Source: JACQAP01 sp035548375
GTDB taxonomy: Bacteria; Pseudomonadota; Gammaproteobacteria; Burkholderiales; JACQAP01
DNA length: 64,000 nucleotides
Assembly (NCBI GenBank): GCA_035548375.1
Contig: DASZTG010000078.1
Coordinates: 32,911 to 96,910, forward strand
Reading direction: 5' to 3'
Part shown: positions 16,571 through 24,982 of the stretch, piece after piece
Layout of the letters: each line of letters opens with the position of its first letter
Numbering within the stretch: the stretch's first letter is position 1
Notes under the pieces: model-generated
Databases searched by the model: none
Told to the model about the DNA's origin: nothing
What the model saw: only the letters and a program-made list of their open reading frames with translations
Translations under genes and position numbers: made by a program

Positions 16571-17503
16571 CTATTTCATCGCGTCGAGCGCCTGCCTGAA
16601 GGCCGCTTCGTCCGCGAGTGTAAAAGTTTGTGTTTCCGGCGAAATGCGCTTGTTCAATCCGGCCAGCACCCTGCCGGGCCCGCATTCCACGATATGGGTC
16701 GCGCCGTCCGCCACCATCTTGCGGATCGTTTCCGCCCAGCGCACCGGCTGGCACAGTTGCCTGATCAAGGCATCGCGGATTTCGCCCGGCGCGCCGAAGC
16801 TGGCAACGTCCGCATTGTGGACGACAGGCGTGACAGGCGTGTGGATCGTCACGGTCTTCAGGCGCTCGCGCATGAAGTCCGCGGCGGGACGCATCAGGCT
16901 GCAGTGCGACGGCGCGCTCATCGGCAGCATCACGGCACGCTTGGCACCCCTGGCCTTGGCGATTTCCATGGCGCGTTCGACGGCCGCCTTGTTGCCCGCG
17001 ATCACGACCTGGGCAGGCGAATTGTAGTTCGCCGCTTCCGCAACCTCGGATGCCGAACTGGCCTCCTTGCATGCGGCGCGCACCGCGTCGTCGTCCAGCC
17101 CCAGGACCGCCGCCATCGCACCGGTACCTGCCGGAACCGCATCCTGCATCGACTGCGCGCGTTCCTTCACGAGTGGCACGGCTTCGGCAAAATCCAGGGC
17201 GCCGGCCGCAACCAGCGCGCTGTATTCTCCCAGGCTGTGGCCGGCCGCGACGGCCGGCTGCGGACCGCCGCTGGCGCGCCACGCGCGAAAGATCGCGATG
17301 CCGGCGACGAGCATGATGGGTTGCGTATTGACCGTCATGCCGAGTTCTTCCGCCGGTCCAGCCTCGACCAGCTTCCACAAATCCCGGCCGAGCGCGCCCG
17401 ACGCTTCGTCGAACGTCTCGCGCACGCTCGGCAGCGCGGCGAACGAATTCATCATGCCCACCGATTGCGAGCCCTGCCCCGGAAATACAAATGCGATTTT
17501 CAT
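16571..17503 (-). CDS. fabD: Malonyl-CoA:ACP transacylase
   Basis: Transfers malonyl groups from CoA to ACP; 310 residues. Family motifs are VFPGQGSQSVGM at the start, the nucleophile Ser in AAGHSLGEYSALVAAG and the catalytic His in MSAPSHCSLM. It lies 8 bases downstream of fabH in the leftward fatty acid operon. Confidence 0.97.
   Translation of the reverse strand: MKIAFVFPGQGSQSVGMMNSFAALPSVRETFDEASGALGRDLWKLVEAGPAEELGMTVNTQPIMLVAGIAIFRAWRASGGPQPAVAAGHSLGEYSALVAAGALDFAEAVPLVKERAQSMQDAVPAGTGAMAAVLGLDDDAVRAACKEASSASEVAEAANYNSPAQVVIAGNKAAVERAMEIAKARGAKRAVMLPMSAPSHCSLMRPAADFMRERLKTVTIHTPVTPVVHNADVASFGAPGEIRDALIRQLCQPVRWAETIRKMVADGATHIVECGPGRVLAGLNKRISPETQTFTLADEAAFRQALDAMK
17472..17479 (-). 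other. KOPS-like octamer (minus strand)
   Basis: GGGCAGGG on the minus strand inside fabD, pointing left toward dif. Confidence 0.4.
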
Positions 17504-17511
17504 CGAGTCCC

Positions 17512-18468
17512 TTACCAGCGCAGCAACACCGCGCCCCAGGTGAATCCGCCGCCCACGCCCTCGAGCAGCAACGTGTGTCCCGCGCGCACGCGTCCGTCCC
17601 TCACCGCCTCGTCGAGCGCAAGCGGAATGGAGGCCGCGGAAGTGTTGCCATGATGGTCAACCGTGGCGATGAGTTTTTCACGCGGCATGCCGAGTTTTTT
17701 CGCCGTGGCTTCCATGATTCGGATGTTGGCTTGATGCGGAATGAACCAGTCGACGTCGCCGACCCCGAGGCCAGCCGCTTCGAGTACCTCGATGGCGCCT
17801 TCCTCAAAAACCTTCACCGCGAACTTGAAGACCGCCCCGCCGTCCATGTGCACGAACGGCGTGCCCCAGACCTGGCCGCCGTTGACGAAGCCCGGCACGC
17901 ACAGCATTTCCCGATGGCTGCCGTCCGCGTGCAGCTTGCTGGCGAGAATGCCGGGCTTGTCGGACGCCGCGAGGACCGCGGCGCCGGCGCCGTCGCCGAA
18001 CAGCACGCAGGTGCCGCGATCGCTCCAGTCGAGGATGCGCGAATAGACTTCGGTGCCGACGATCAATGCGCGTTTTGCCTGCCCGGTGCGAATGAACATG
18101 TCGGCAATCGTCAGCGCATAAACGAACCCGCTGCATACCGCCTGCACGTCGAACGCGGGACAGCCCGCGATGCCGAGTTTCGCCTGCAGGATGCAAGCCG
18201 TGCTCGGGAACACCATGTCGGGCGTGGTCGTGGCGACGATGACGAGGTCGATGTCCGCAGGAACAACACCCGCCGCTTGCATCGCCCGTTGCGCAGCCGG
18301 CAGTGCCAAGTCGCTCGCGAGTTGCCCTTCCGCGGCCCGGTGGCGGCTTCGGATGCCGCTGCGCGTCCGAATCCACTCGTCGGAGGTCTCGACGATGCGC
18401 GCGAGGTCGTCGTTGGTTACGATTTTCTCGGGGAGGTAGCTGCCCGTTCCGACGATGCGCGAATACAT
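17512..18468 (-). CDS. fabH: Beta-ketoacyl-ACP synthase III
   Basis: Starts fatty acid synthesis by condensing acetyl-CoA with malonyl-ACP; 318 residues. The catalytic Cys is in FDVQAVCSGFVYAL, His in WFIPHQANIRI and Asn in DHHGNTSAASIPLAL. The ATG overlaps the plsX stop (TGATG). The order plsX-fabH-fabD-fabG matches E. coli. Confidence 0.97.
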   Translation of the reverse strand: MYSRIVGTGSYLPEKIVTNDDLARIVETSDEWIRTRSGIRSRHRAAEGQLASDLALPAAQRAMQAAGVVPADIDLVIVATTTPDMVFPSTACILQAKLGIAGCPAFDVQAVCSGFVYALTIADMFIRTGQAKRALIVGTEVYSRILDWSDRGTCVLFGDGAGAAVLAASDKPGILASKLHADGSHREMLCVPGFVNGGQVWGTPFVHMDGGAVFKFAVKVFEEGAIEVLEAAGLGVGDVDWFIPHQANIRIMEATAKKLGMPREKLIATVDHHGNTSAASIPLALDEAVRDGRVRAGHTLLLEGVGGGFTWGAVLLRW

Positions 18469-19481
18469 CAGGCGGCCTTCTGGTGGATCGTGGCCATGCG
18501 GTCGCTGATCTTGCCCAGCACGCCGTGGCGAGCCTCGTCATAGGCCCGCTGGATCGCGAACTGAAACCCGAAACTGTCGGCCGAACCGTGGCTCTTGACG
18601 ACGACGCCCTTCAATCCCAGCAGGCTCGCGCCGTTGTAGCGCCGATGGTCGACGCGGCGGCGAAAGGCGTTGATGACGGGATAGGCCATCGCACCGGATA
18701 TCTTCGTGAAGATGTTGCGGCCGAATTCCTCGCGCAGGTAGGCCGCCAGCATCTGGGCCAGGCCTTCGGAGGTTTTCAAGGCAACGTTGCCGACGAAACC
18801 GTCGCAGACGATGACATCCGTCGTGCCCTTGTAGATGTCCGTGCCTTCGATGTTGCCGAAAAAATTCAGTCCGCTTTCGCGCAGCAGGTCGGCCGCGGCC
18901 TTGACCACGTCGTTGCCCTTGATCTCTTCTTCGCCGATGTTGAGCAAGCCGACGGAAGGCCGGTCGATATGGTCGACCGCGCTGACCAGCGACGATCCCA
19001 TCACGGCGAATTGCAGCAGGTGTTCGGCGGTGCAATCCACGTTCGCACCGAGGTCGAGCACGCAAGTGTGACCGCGCTGCGTGGGCAGGAAGGACGCGAT
19101 CGCCGGACGCTCGATGCCGGGCAGCATTTTCAGCACGAAGCGCGAGATGGCCATCAGGGCGCCGGTGTTGCCTGCGCTGACGGCGGCATGCGCGTCTTGG
19201 TTCTTCACGGCATCGACCGCAATGCGCATCGAGGACTCACGCTTGCCGCGCAGCGCCGAGGCCGGCGCTTCATCCATCGCCACGACTTCCGGCGCCGGCC
19301 GGATCTGGATACGCTCGTCGGTCCCGCCGCCCTGGCGCTTGAGCTCGGCCTCTATCGCGTCCGGCAGGCCCACCAGCAGCACGCGTGAATCGGCGACCTC
19401 CCTGGTGAACGATAGGGCCGCGGGTACGGTCACCCGCACGCCATGGTCGCCGCCCATGCAGTCGACGGCTACGGTAATCAA
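18468..19481 (-). CDS. plsX: Phosphate acyltransferase PlsX
   Basis: Makes acyl-phosphate from acyl-ACP for phospholipid synthesis; 337 residues from a TTG start at 19481 that gives MITVAVDCMGGDHGVRVTV, aligning with the conserved PlsX N-terminus. Upstream in-frame ATGs would add unrelated residues. Motifs include AVSAGNTGALMAISRFVLKM, CTAEHLLQFAVMGS and VIVCDGFVGNVALKTSEG. It follows rpmF after a 172-base gap, a little longer than usual. Confidence 0.94.
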   Translation of the reverse strand: MITVAVDCMGGDHGVRVTVPAALSFTREVADSRVLLVGLPDAIEAELKRQGGGTDERIQIRPAPEVVAMDEAPASALRGKRESSMRIAVDAVKNQDAHAAVSAGNTGALMAISRFVLKMLPGIERPAIASFLPTQRGHTCVLDLGANVDCTAEHLLQFAVMGSSLVSAVDHIDRPSVGLLNIGEEEIKGNDVVKAAADLLRESGLNFFGNIEGTDIYKGTTDVIVCDGFVGNVALKTSEGLAQMLAAYLREEFGRNIFTKISGAMAYPVINAFRRRVDHRRYNGASLLGLKGVVVKSHGSADSFGFQFAIQRAYDEARHGVLGKISDRMATIHQKAA

Positions 19482-19653
19482 CGTGAATGCGACCGGACGG
19501 GATCGCGCGACGCGCAAAGCGCATGAGGACCATGCGCTTCTCGTGCTCCAATGTCCCCGCGCGCGCGGGTGGTGGGAGGAGTCTGGTTCATGCCTTCGGG
19601 CTGCGCTCGCCCCCGTTTCCCGGGAACGCCTGCAGCCGAAAAGCCGGCGAGGT

Positions 19654-19833
19654 CTATTCGCCCTTGGTCTTGACGACCTTCTTGCCGCGATAGAAGCCGT
19701 TCGGGCTGATGTGATGGCGCAGGTGCGTTTCGCCGGTGGTCGGCTCGACGGCAAGCGGCGGATTGGTCAGAAAGTCGTGCGAGCGATGCATGCCCCGCTT
19801 GGACGACGATTTCTTGTTTTGCTGAACTGCCAT
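19654..19833 (-). CDS. rpmF: 50S ribosomal protein L32
   Basis: 59-residue ribosomal protein beginning MAVQQNKKSSSKRGMHRSHD and containing NPPLAVEPTTGETHLRHHIS. The start is set by the conserved MAVQQNK N-terminus. It lacks the zinc-ribbon cysteines found in some L32 forms. It sits between yceD and plsX, its standard position. Confidence 0.97.
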   Translation of the reverse strand: MAVQQNKKSSSKRGMHRSHDFLTNPPLAVEPTTGETHLRHHISPNGFYRGKKVVKTKGE

Positions 19834-19859
19834 GAATTGCTCCTCGGGTTCGGTTCCAG

Positions 19860-20357
19860 TTACTGTCGCTTCAGGCTCGCGAGCGAGCCAAATGCCGACT
19901 GCGTTTCGTTCATGCCTTCCTGCGACTTCGGCATGGCGCACTCGCCGGCCTCGTGCGCGGCCACCATCGGCAGGCTCAGGATCACTTCATCCTCCACCAG
20001 CGCGGCAACATCCAGCTTCGCGTCGGCGTGTATCTCTTCCACGTCGTCCGGCTCGTCCGCCGGATCGGCCAGCGGCTGTCCCGGGGGTACCAGAACCAGA
20101 TCGCGCGTCGACTGAAGGTCGAATTCCACCGGACCGAGGCATCGCTGGCAAACCAGTTGCAACTTCGCGGCGACTTCCAACTGCAGCGTTGCCTTGCCGT
20201 CCTTGTCCATCGAACCAGCCAGGCGGTAGGCTACGTCACCGTCGGTATCGACCAGCGCATCCCGCAGTCGCGCAAGGTCCGCGACCGGCAGTCGCCCGCG
20301 CAATTCGCGCGCATCGCGAGCGAACGCGACGCTATCGACTGTGACCCGGTCCCGCAT
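19860..20357 (-). CDS. yceD: YceD/DUF177 protein (23S rRNA accumulation protein)
   Basis: 165-residue DUF177 protein, acidic in the middle (PADEPDDVEEIHADAKLDV). The conserved CQRCLGPVEFDL cysteine motif and the C-terminal SLPMVAAHEAGEC region, then FGSLASLKRQ, are typical. The ATG at 20357 (MRDRVTVDSVAFARD) is preferred over one 13 codons upstream. Family members are linked to 23S rRNA and ribosome assembly; it lies 26 bases before rpmF. It is divergent from yceF. Confidence 0.9.
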   Translation of the reverse strand: MRDRVTVDSVAFARDARELRGRLPVADLARLRDALVDTDGDVAYRLAGSMDKDGKATLQLEVAAKLQLVCQRCLGPVEFDLQSTRDLVLVPPGQPLADPADEPDDVEEIHADAKLDVAALVEDEVILSLPMVAAHEAGECAMPKSQEGMNETQSAFGSLASLKRQ

Positions 20358-20402
20358 AGGCCGCGCATAATAGTGGTTTTGCCCCCCCGTTGTCAAAACA
20401 GA

Positions 20403-20999
20403 ATGTCTTCAACAAACAGAGGCCTAACCCTCATTCTCGCGTCGACTTCCCGGTACCGGCGCGAGCTGCTCGAAAGGCTCAAAATTCCGTTCCAGACCAG
20501 CGCGCCTGACGTCGACGAATCGCCGCTGCAAGGCGAAGCGCCCGCGATCACCGCCGCCCGGTTGGCGCTGGCGAAGGCGCAGGCGGTACGCGAGAAATTC
20601 CCGCGATCGCTGATCATCGGGTCGGACCAGGTTGCCTTTTGCGAAGGCGTGCGCCTGGACAAGCCGGGCAACCACGCTGGCGCGGTCGCGCAATTGCGTC
20701 ACTCCAGCGGGAAGCTCGTGAGCTTCATGACGGCGCTGGCATTGCTCAATACCGTCAGCGGCAACACGCAGACGAGGCTCGTCCCTACCGAAGTGCGTTT
20801 TCGAAAGCTGGACGACCTAGAAATCGAGCGCTATCTCGAGCAGGAACCGGCCTACGACTGCGCGGGCAGCGCGAAGGCCGAGGGGCTGGGGATCGCCCTG
20901 ATCGAGAGCATCACCTCGCCGGACCCCACTGCATTGATCGGCCTGCCGCTGATCGCGCTCGCGGAAATGCTTCGCGCCGAAAACCTGGTCGTTCCCTGA
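20403..20999 (+). CDS. yceF: Maf-family nucleotide pyrophosphatase (YceF type)
   Basis: Nucleoside triphosphate pyrophosphatase of the Maf family, 198 residues. Active-site segments are LILASTSRYRRELLERL, LIIGSDQVAFCEG and YDCAGSAKAEGLGIALIE. The last segment is the form seen in the YceF subgroup, which prefers 7-methyl-GTP, so a housecleaning role for modified nucleotides is inferred. It is divergent from yceD and followed 3 bases later by the methylase gene. Confidence 0.9.
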   Translation: MSSTNRGLTLILASTSRYRRELLERLKIPFQTSAPDVDESPLQGEAPAITAARLALAKAQAVREKFPRSLIIGSDQVAFCEGVRLDKPGNHAGAVAQLRHSSGKLVSFMTALALLNTVSGNTQTRLVPTEVRFRKLDDLEIERYLEQEPAYDCAGSAKAEGLGIALIESITSPDPTALIGLPLIALAEMLRAENLVVP

Positions 21000-21002
21000 C
21001 GC

Positions 21003-21755
21003 ATGCCGGGCAGCAAGCTGATCCTCATCCCGAGCGACCTGGGCGCGGACGACTCCGTCGACTGGATCGGCCCGCACCTTAGGCAAAGCGTCGCTCCCCT
21101 GCGCAGGTTCGTCGTCGAGCACGCCAGGGAGGCGAGGCAATTCCTGAAGAAGCTCGGCCTGCCGCTGCAGGAACTCCAGTTCGAGATCCTCGACGAGCAT
21201 TCAAAACCGCAGGACCTCGATCGCATCGCCGCCTGGCTCACCGCGGATGCCGATGTCGGCCTGCTCTCGGAGGCGGGGTGTCCCGCCATTGCCGATCCCG
21301 GTGCCGCGCTGGTCCGGCGCGCCCATCAGCTCGGCGTCCAGGTCGTGCCGCTCGTCGGCCCCTCTTCCATCGTCATGGCATTGATGGCCTCCGGCCTGAA
21401 CGGACAGCGCTTCGCCTTCAACGGCTACCTGCCGCAGGCGGCGGCCGATCGCGATGCGCGCATCCGGGCATTCGAAGAACGGTCGCGCCAGTTCGACCAA
21501 ACCGAGATCTTCATCGAGGCGCCTTATCGCAACGACGCGTTGTTCGCGGCGCTGCTGGCGAAGTGCCGGCCGGATTCGGTATTGTCGATTGCGTCCGGCC
21601 TGGCTGGGAGCGACGAGGAAATCGCATCCAGGACCATCGGCCAGTGGCGGCGCGTTGCGCCACCGGCATTGCACAAGCGGCCGACCGTCTTCCTGCTGCT
21701 TGCCGCCGGCGCCGGATCAGCGAATCGGCGAGGTCGCGCCCCCGGCGCGAAGTAG
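21003..21755 (+). CDS. RsmI-like tetrapyrrole-methylase-fold methyltransferase
   Basis: SAM-dependent methylase-fold protein, 250 residues. It contains GLLSEAGCPAIADPGAALVR and QVVPLVGPSSIVMALMASGL, then FNGYLPQ and IFIEAPYRND, all matching the RsmI (16S rRNA C1402 ribose methyltransferase) core. It lacks the extended C-terminus of classical RsmI, so it is better called a RsmI homologue. It forms a pair with yceF and its 3' end overlaps the convergent sppA gene by 39 bases. Confidence 0.85.
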   Translation: MPGSKLILIPSDLGADDSVDWIGPHLRQSVAPLRRFVVEHAREARQFLKKLGLPLQELQFEILDEHSKPQDLDRIAAWLTADADVGLLSEAGCPAIADPGAALVRRAHQLGVQVVPLVGPSSIVMALMASGLNGQRFAFNGYLPQAAADRDARIRAFEERSRQFDQTEIFIEAPYRNDALFAALLAKCRPDSVLSIASGLAGSDEEIASRTIGQWRRVAPPALHKRPTVFLLLAAGAGSANRRGRAPGAK

Positions 21756-22673
21756 CGCTTCGCCCATGGCCGCGCCGAAGCGCTTGGCAAAGCGCTCGGC
21801 GATGTTTTCCCTGGGCGTGAAATCCACGATTTTCTCGGCCTTGATGACATCCCTGGCGACGGATTCGACGCTGCCGAGCGCATCGGCAAGGCCGAGCTCG
21901 ACGCTGCGCTGGCCGGTCCACATCAACCCCGAGTAGGTGTCGGGCCCCTCCTTCAATCGCTTGCCGCGGCCCTTGCGCACGACATCGATGAACTGCTGGT
22001 GGATCTCGCCCAGCATTTTCTGCGCGTAGTCGCGCTGCGCCGGATTCATCGGCGAGAATGGATCGAGGAATCCCTTGTTCTCCCCGGCCGTCAGCAATCG
22101 GCGTTCGACGCCGAGTTTCTCCATCGTGCCGGTGAAGCCGAAGCCGTCCATCAGCACGCCGATCGACCCGACGATGCTCGCGCGGTCGACGTAGATCTGG
22201 TCCGCAGCCACGGCAACGTAATAGCCGCCGGATGCGCAGATGTCCTCGACCACCACATACAGCGGAATCTGCGGATATTTCTGGCGCAGCCGGTGGATCT
22301 CCGTGTTGATCGTTCCCGCCTGCACGGGACTGCCGCCCGGACTGTTGATGCGCAGGATGACGCCCTTCGTGCCCTTGCTCTCGAACGCATCCTGCAAGCC
22401 CTGGCTTACGACGTCCGCATTCGCGTGCGTGTTCGCGGCGATGACGCCGGTGAGTTCCACCAGCGCCGTATGGTCGCCTGGAAGCGGCTCCTTGCCGCCG
22501 ATCCAGCCGGCCGCGATGAACAGCAACGCGAACAGGTAAATGAACGTCAGCGACTTGAAGAAAATGCCCCAGTTGCGCGACTTGCGCTGCTCGTCCAGCG
22601 CCGAGCGGGCGAGCTTCTCGATGGCCTGGCGCTCCCAGTTTTCCTTGTCGCCGCCGGATTGCATTTCAGACAT
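21717..22673 (-). CDS. sppA: S49 signal peptide peptidase SppA-like protease
   Basis: Membrane-bound serine protease that clears cleaved signal peptides; 318 residues, the short single-domain form. An N-terminal helix (SLTFIYLFALLFIAAGWIGG) anchors it. The catalytic Ser is in DICASGGYYVAVAAD and the likely Lys in GENKGFLDPF; LRINSPGGSPVQAG is the oxyanion region. It overlaps the Rieske gene by 8 bases. Confidence 0.93.
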   Translation of the reverse strand: MSEMQSGGDKENWERQAIEKLARSALDEQRKSRNWGIFFKSLTFIYLFALLFIAAGWIGGKEPLPGDHTALVELTGVIAANTHANADVVSQGLQDAFESKGTKGVILRINSPGGSPVQAGTINTEIHRLRQKYPQIPLYVVVEDICASGGYYVAVAADQIYVDRASIVGSIGVLMDGFGFTGTMEKLGVERRLLTAGENKGFLDPFSPMNPAQRDYAQKMLGEIHQQFIDVVRKGRGKRLKEGPDTYSGLMWTGQRSVELGLADALGSVESVARDVIKAEKIVDFTPRENIAERFAKRFGAAMGEALLRAGGATSPIR

Positions 22674-23031
22674 GAAGTTTTTCCTCGTCGCTCAGCAGGT
22701 AGACGCCGCCGTCCCGTTCCTCGACCGCGAGCTTGTGCAGCCGCAGGCCCTTGCAGGGGCCGATTGCGCAGTAGCCCGATTCCGGGACATAGGCGGCTCC
22801 ATGCGTGCCACAGACCAAGTATAAACCGGCGAAGTCGAAGAACTTGCCCTCTTCCGCATCGAGCTCCACGTGCACATGCGCGCACCGGTTCAGGTATGCG
22901 TGCACCTTGCCGCGATAGCGCACGACGAATGCCGCCTGCGGACCTTTTGGCGAAACCACGCTGAAGCGCACGCCGGATCCGCGTTCGGCGAGATCCACCG
23001 AAGCGCAGATCAGCCGCTTTGCTTCAGCCAT
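22666..23031 (-). CDS. Rieske [2Fe-2S] ferredoxin-like protein
   Basis: 121-residue soluble protein with a Rieske cluster site: Cys50 and His52 (RCAHVHVEL) and Cys74 and His77 (LVCGTHGAAY). No membrane segment is present, so it resembles ferredoxins of the dioxygenase/nitrite reductase small-subunit type rather than the respiratory Rieske protein. It overlaps the phosphatase gene (22 bases) and sppA (8 bases). Its partner and electron route are unknown. Confidence 0.88.
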   Translation of the reverse strand: MAEAKRLICASVDLAERGSGVRFSVVSPKGPQAAFVVRYRGKVHAYLNRCAHVHVELDAEEGKFFDFAGLYLVCGTHGAAYVPESGYCAIGPCKGLRLHKLAVEERDGGVYLLSDEEKLHV

Positions 23032-23669
23032 AGCAACAAATCGCCGAAGCTCGGCACGCACGCCAGCGGCTTCATTGCTTCGAGGTGCTCGCCGGGATGC
23101 GCGCCGTGCGTGATGCCGATCGCGGCCACCCCCGCGTTCTGCGCCATCTGCAGGTCGTGCGTCGTGTCGCCGATCATGAGCGTGCGATCCGGCGTCGTGC
23201 CCAGCATTTCCATGACCACCTGCAGCATTTCCGGATGCGGTTTCGGGAAACCCTCGTCTGCGCACCGCGAAGCATGGAAGTGGTCCGAGAGGCCGGTGAA
23301 TTCCAGCGAGCGATCCAGGCCGCGCCGGCTTTTCCCCGTTGCAATGGCCAGCAGGTAGCCGTCCTCCTTCAGCGCCGGAATGCCTTCGGCCACATGCTCG
23401 AACAGCTCGATCTTGTGATCGCCCGCAAGAAAATGGACGCGATACCGCTCGGAGACTTCCGAGTAGCGGACGCGCTCCAGTCCGGGACGCAGGTAGTTCA
23501 TGGCGTCCTCCAGGCCAAGCCCGATCACATGGCGCGCGGCCTCGTCGGTGGGCACCGGCATGTCGAGATCCCGAAACGCCTGTTGCAGCGCCTGCGCGAT
23601 GTGCGCGGCCGAGTCCATCAGCGTGCCGTCCCAGTCGAAGACCAGCAGGTCGAAGCGTCGCGGGCTCAT
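23010..23669 (-). CDS. gph: HAD hydrolase, phosphoglycolate-phosphatase-like
   Basis: 219-residue haloacid dehalogenase phosphatase. Motif I is LLVFDWDGTLMDS, motif II is LAIATGKSRRGLD, and motifs III/IV lie in FPKPHPEMLQ and TLMIGDTTHDLQMAQNAG. It sits between rluC and the Rieske gene, an arrangement common in betaproteobacteria. Substrate is inferred from family; related pyrophosphatases (PpaX-like) remain possible. Confidence 0.85.
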   Translation of the reverse strand: MSPRRFDLLVFDWDGTLMDSAAHIAQALQQAFRDLDMPVPTDEAARHVIGLGLEDAMNYLRPGLERVRYSEVSERYRVHFLAGDHKIELFEHVAEGIPALKEDGYLLAIATGKSRRGLDRSLEFTGLSDHFHASRCADEGFPKPHPEMLQVVMEMLGTTPDRTLMIGDTTHDLQMAQNAGVAAIGITHGAHPGEHLEAMKPLACVPSFGDLLLWLKQSG

Positions 23670-24616
23670 GCGGAGGGCCTCGCACGCAGCGAATCGAGGA
23701 ACTTTCTCAGCTCGGGCGCGAGCGGCGACTCCACGCGCACTTTTTCTTCGCTGCGCGGGTGCGCGAATTGCAGGCTGGCCGCGTGCAGGAACATGCGCTT
23801 GAGGCCGGTCTTGGCGAGGCGCTTGTTCGCCTCGAAGTCGCCGTATTTGTCGTCACCGGCGATCGGATAACCGACGTGCGCGAGATGCACGCGGATCTGG
23901 TGCGTGCGCCCGGTCTTGAGCTCCGCGTCGAGCAGGCTGAAGCCGGGATGGTTCTTGATCAGCCGGAATATCGTGTGGGCCTCCTGGCCGTCGTCGTCGA
24001 CGACGACGCGCCGCTCGCCGGATTCGGAAACGTATTTGTGCAAGGCCGCCTTGACGTTGCGCTTGCCCTCCTTCCATTCCCCCAGGACCAGCGCCTGGTA
24101 GTGCTTGCGTACCGAGCCGTCGCGCAATTGCGCGTGCAGCCGCGTCAGCGCGCTGCGCTTCTTCGCCAGGACCAGCACGCCTGAGGTGTCCCGATCCAGG
24201 CGGTGCACCAGCTCGAGGAAGGCCAACCCCGGCCGCGCCGCGCGAAGCTGCTCGATGACGCCGCTCGCAATCCCGCTGCCGCCATGCACGGCAACGCCGC
24301 TGGGCTTGTCCACGACCAGCAGGTCGTCGTCTTCCAGCAGGACCGGGCCGGCGAACCGCGGCAGCGGAGCGGCCGACCCGGCCGGCTTCGCGCTCGTCCG
24401 AATCGGCGGCAGCCTGACCTTGTCGCCTTCTTGCAGTCGGTAGGAGGCCTCGACCCGCCGGCTGTTCACGCGCACCTCGCCGCTGCGCAGGATGCGGTAA
24501 ATGTGGCTTTTTGGTACGCCGTTCAGGATCTTCTGCAGGAAATTGTCGATGCGCTGGTCCTGCGAGCCGGCGTCCACATCCCGCCAGGTTGCAGAATCTT
24601 TGCTTAAGCTATTCAT
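23666..24616 (-). CDS. rluC: 23S rRNA pseudouridine synthase RluC
   Basis: Pseudouridine synthase of the RluA family, 316 residues from the ATG at 24616 (MNSLSKDSATW). An S4 RNA-binding domain (QRIDNFLQKILNGVPKSHIY) precedes the catalytic domain with the essential Asp in HRLDRDTSGVLVLAKKR. RluC modifies 23S rRNA positions 955, 2504 and 2580 in E. coli. It is divergent from rne, the same arrangement as in E. coli, which favours RluC over RluD. Confidence 0.93.
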   Translation of the reverse strand: MNSLSKDSATWRDVDAGSQDQRIDNFLQKILNGVPKSHIYRILRSGEVRVNSRRVEASYRLQEGDKVRLPPIRTSAKPAGSAAPLPRFAGPVLLEDDDLLVVDKPSGVAVHGGSGIASGVIEQLRAARPGLAFLELVHRLDRDTSGVLVLAKKRSALTRLHAQLRDGSVRKHYQALVLGEWKEGKRNVKAALHKYVSESGERRVVVDDDGQEAHTIFRLIKNHPGFSLLDAELKTGRTHQIRVHLAHVGYPIAGDDKYGDFEANKRLAKTGLKRMFLHAASLQFAHPRSEEKVRVESPLAPELRKFLDSLRARPSA

Positions 24617-24628
24617 TTTCCATATACT
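24600..24628 (+). promoter_or_regulatory. Likely rne promoter
   Basis: TTGCTT (24600-24605), a 17-base spacer and TATACT (24623-24628) form a plausible sigma-70 promoter. It overlaps the first codons of the divergent rluC gene. Transcription from about 24635 would give a leader of roughly 350 bases, close to the long leader of E. coli rne. Confidence 0.55.
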
Positions 24629-24982
24629 ATTGGGACGAACGGGCAATCAGGCAGATTGCAGTGTGAATTCAGTGGTTGAGCCCTGCGCGGCGCACCGCCG
24701 CTTCCGGCAGCTCCCGCCAATTCACCGCCTTCGAGACGGGTTAAGTTCGCTCACCCGGAAAAGTAGCGATGGTAATTGATGAGTTGCGCGCTCGCAGCAT
24801 TCCAGTGGATTCCCCATCCTGCCTTTTGCAGGATGAAATAACGACAAACCCCAGGCCTAAGTAGAGCTATCGTCCTCCATCACCCAATGAACCAAACGAT
24901 GACGGCAAGCCGGTAAGCCAGGCGCCTCTAGAGGCGCCAGGGTTTGTTTTCCCCGTGAAAAACGAGCGCGGGAGAACAAAAA
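24629..24982 (+). promoter_or_regulatory. Long structured leader of rne
   Basis: No gene is present in this stretch. It contains at least two strong hairpins: CATCCTGC (24815-24822) pairing with GCAGGATG (24828-24835) around a CTTTT loop, and the perfect 18-base palindrome at 24921-24938 (arms GGCGCCTCT/AGAGGCGCC). E. coli rne has a 361-base leader whose hairpins let RNase E cut its own mRNA; a similar feedback role is inferred. The second hairpin is followed by a T-rich patch but no clean T-run. The rne ribosome-binding site is GGGAG at 24970-24974. Confidence 0.6.
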
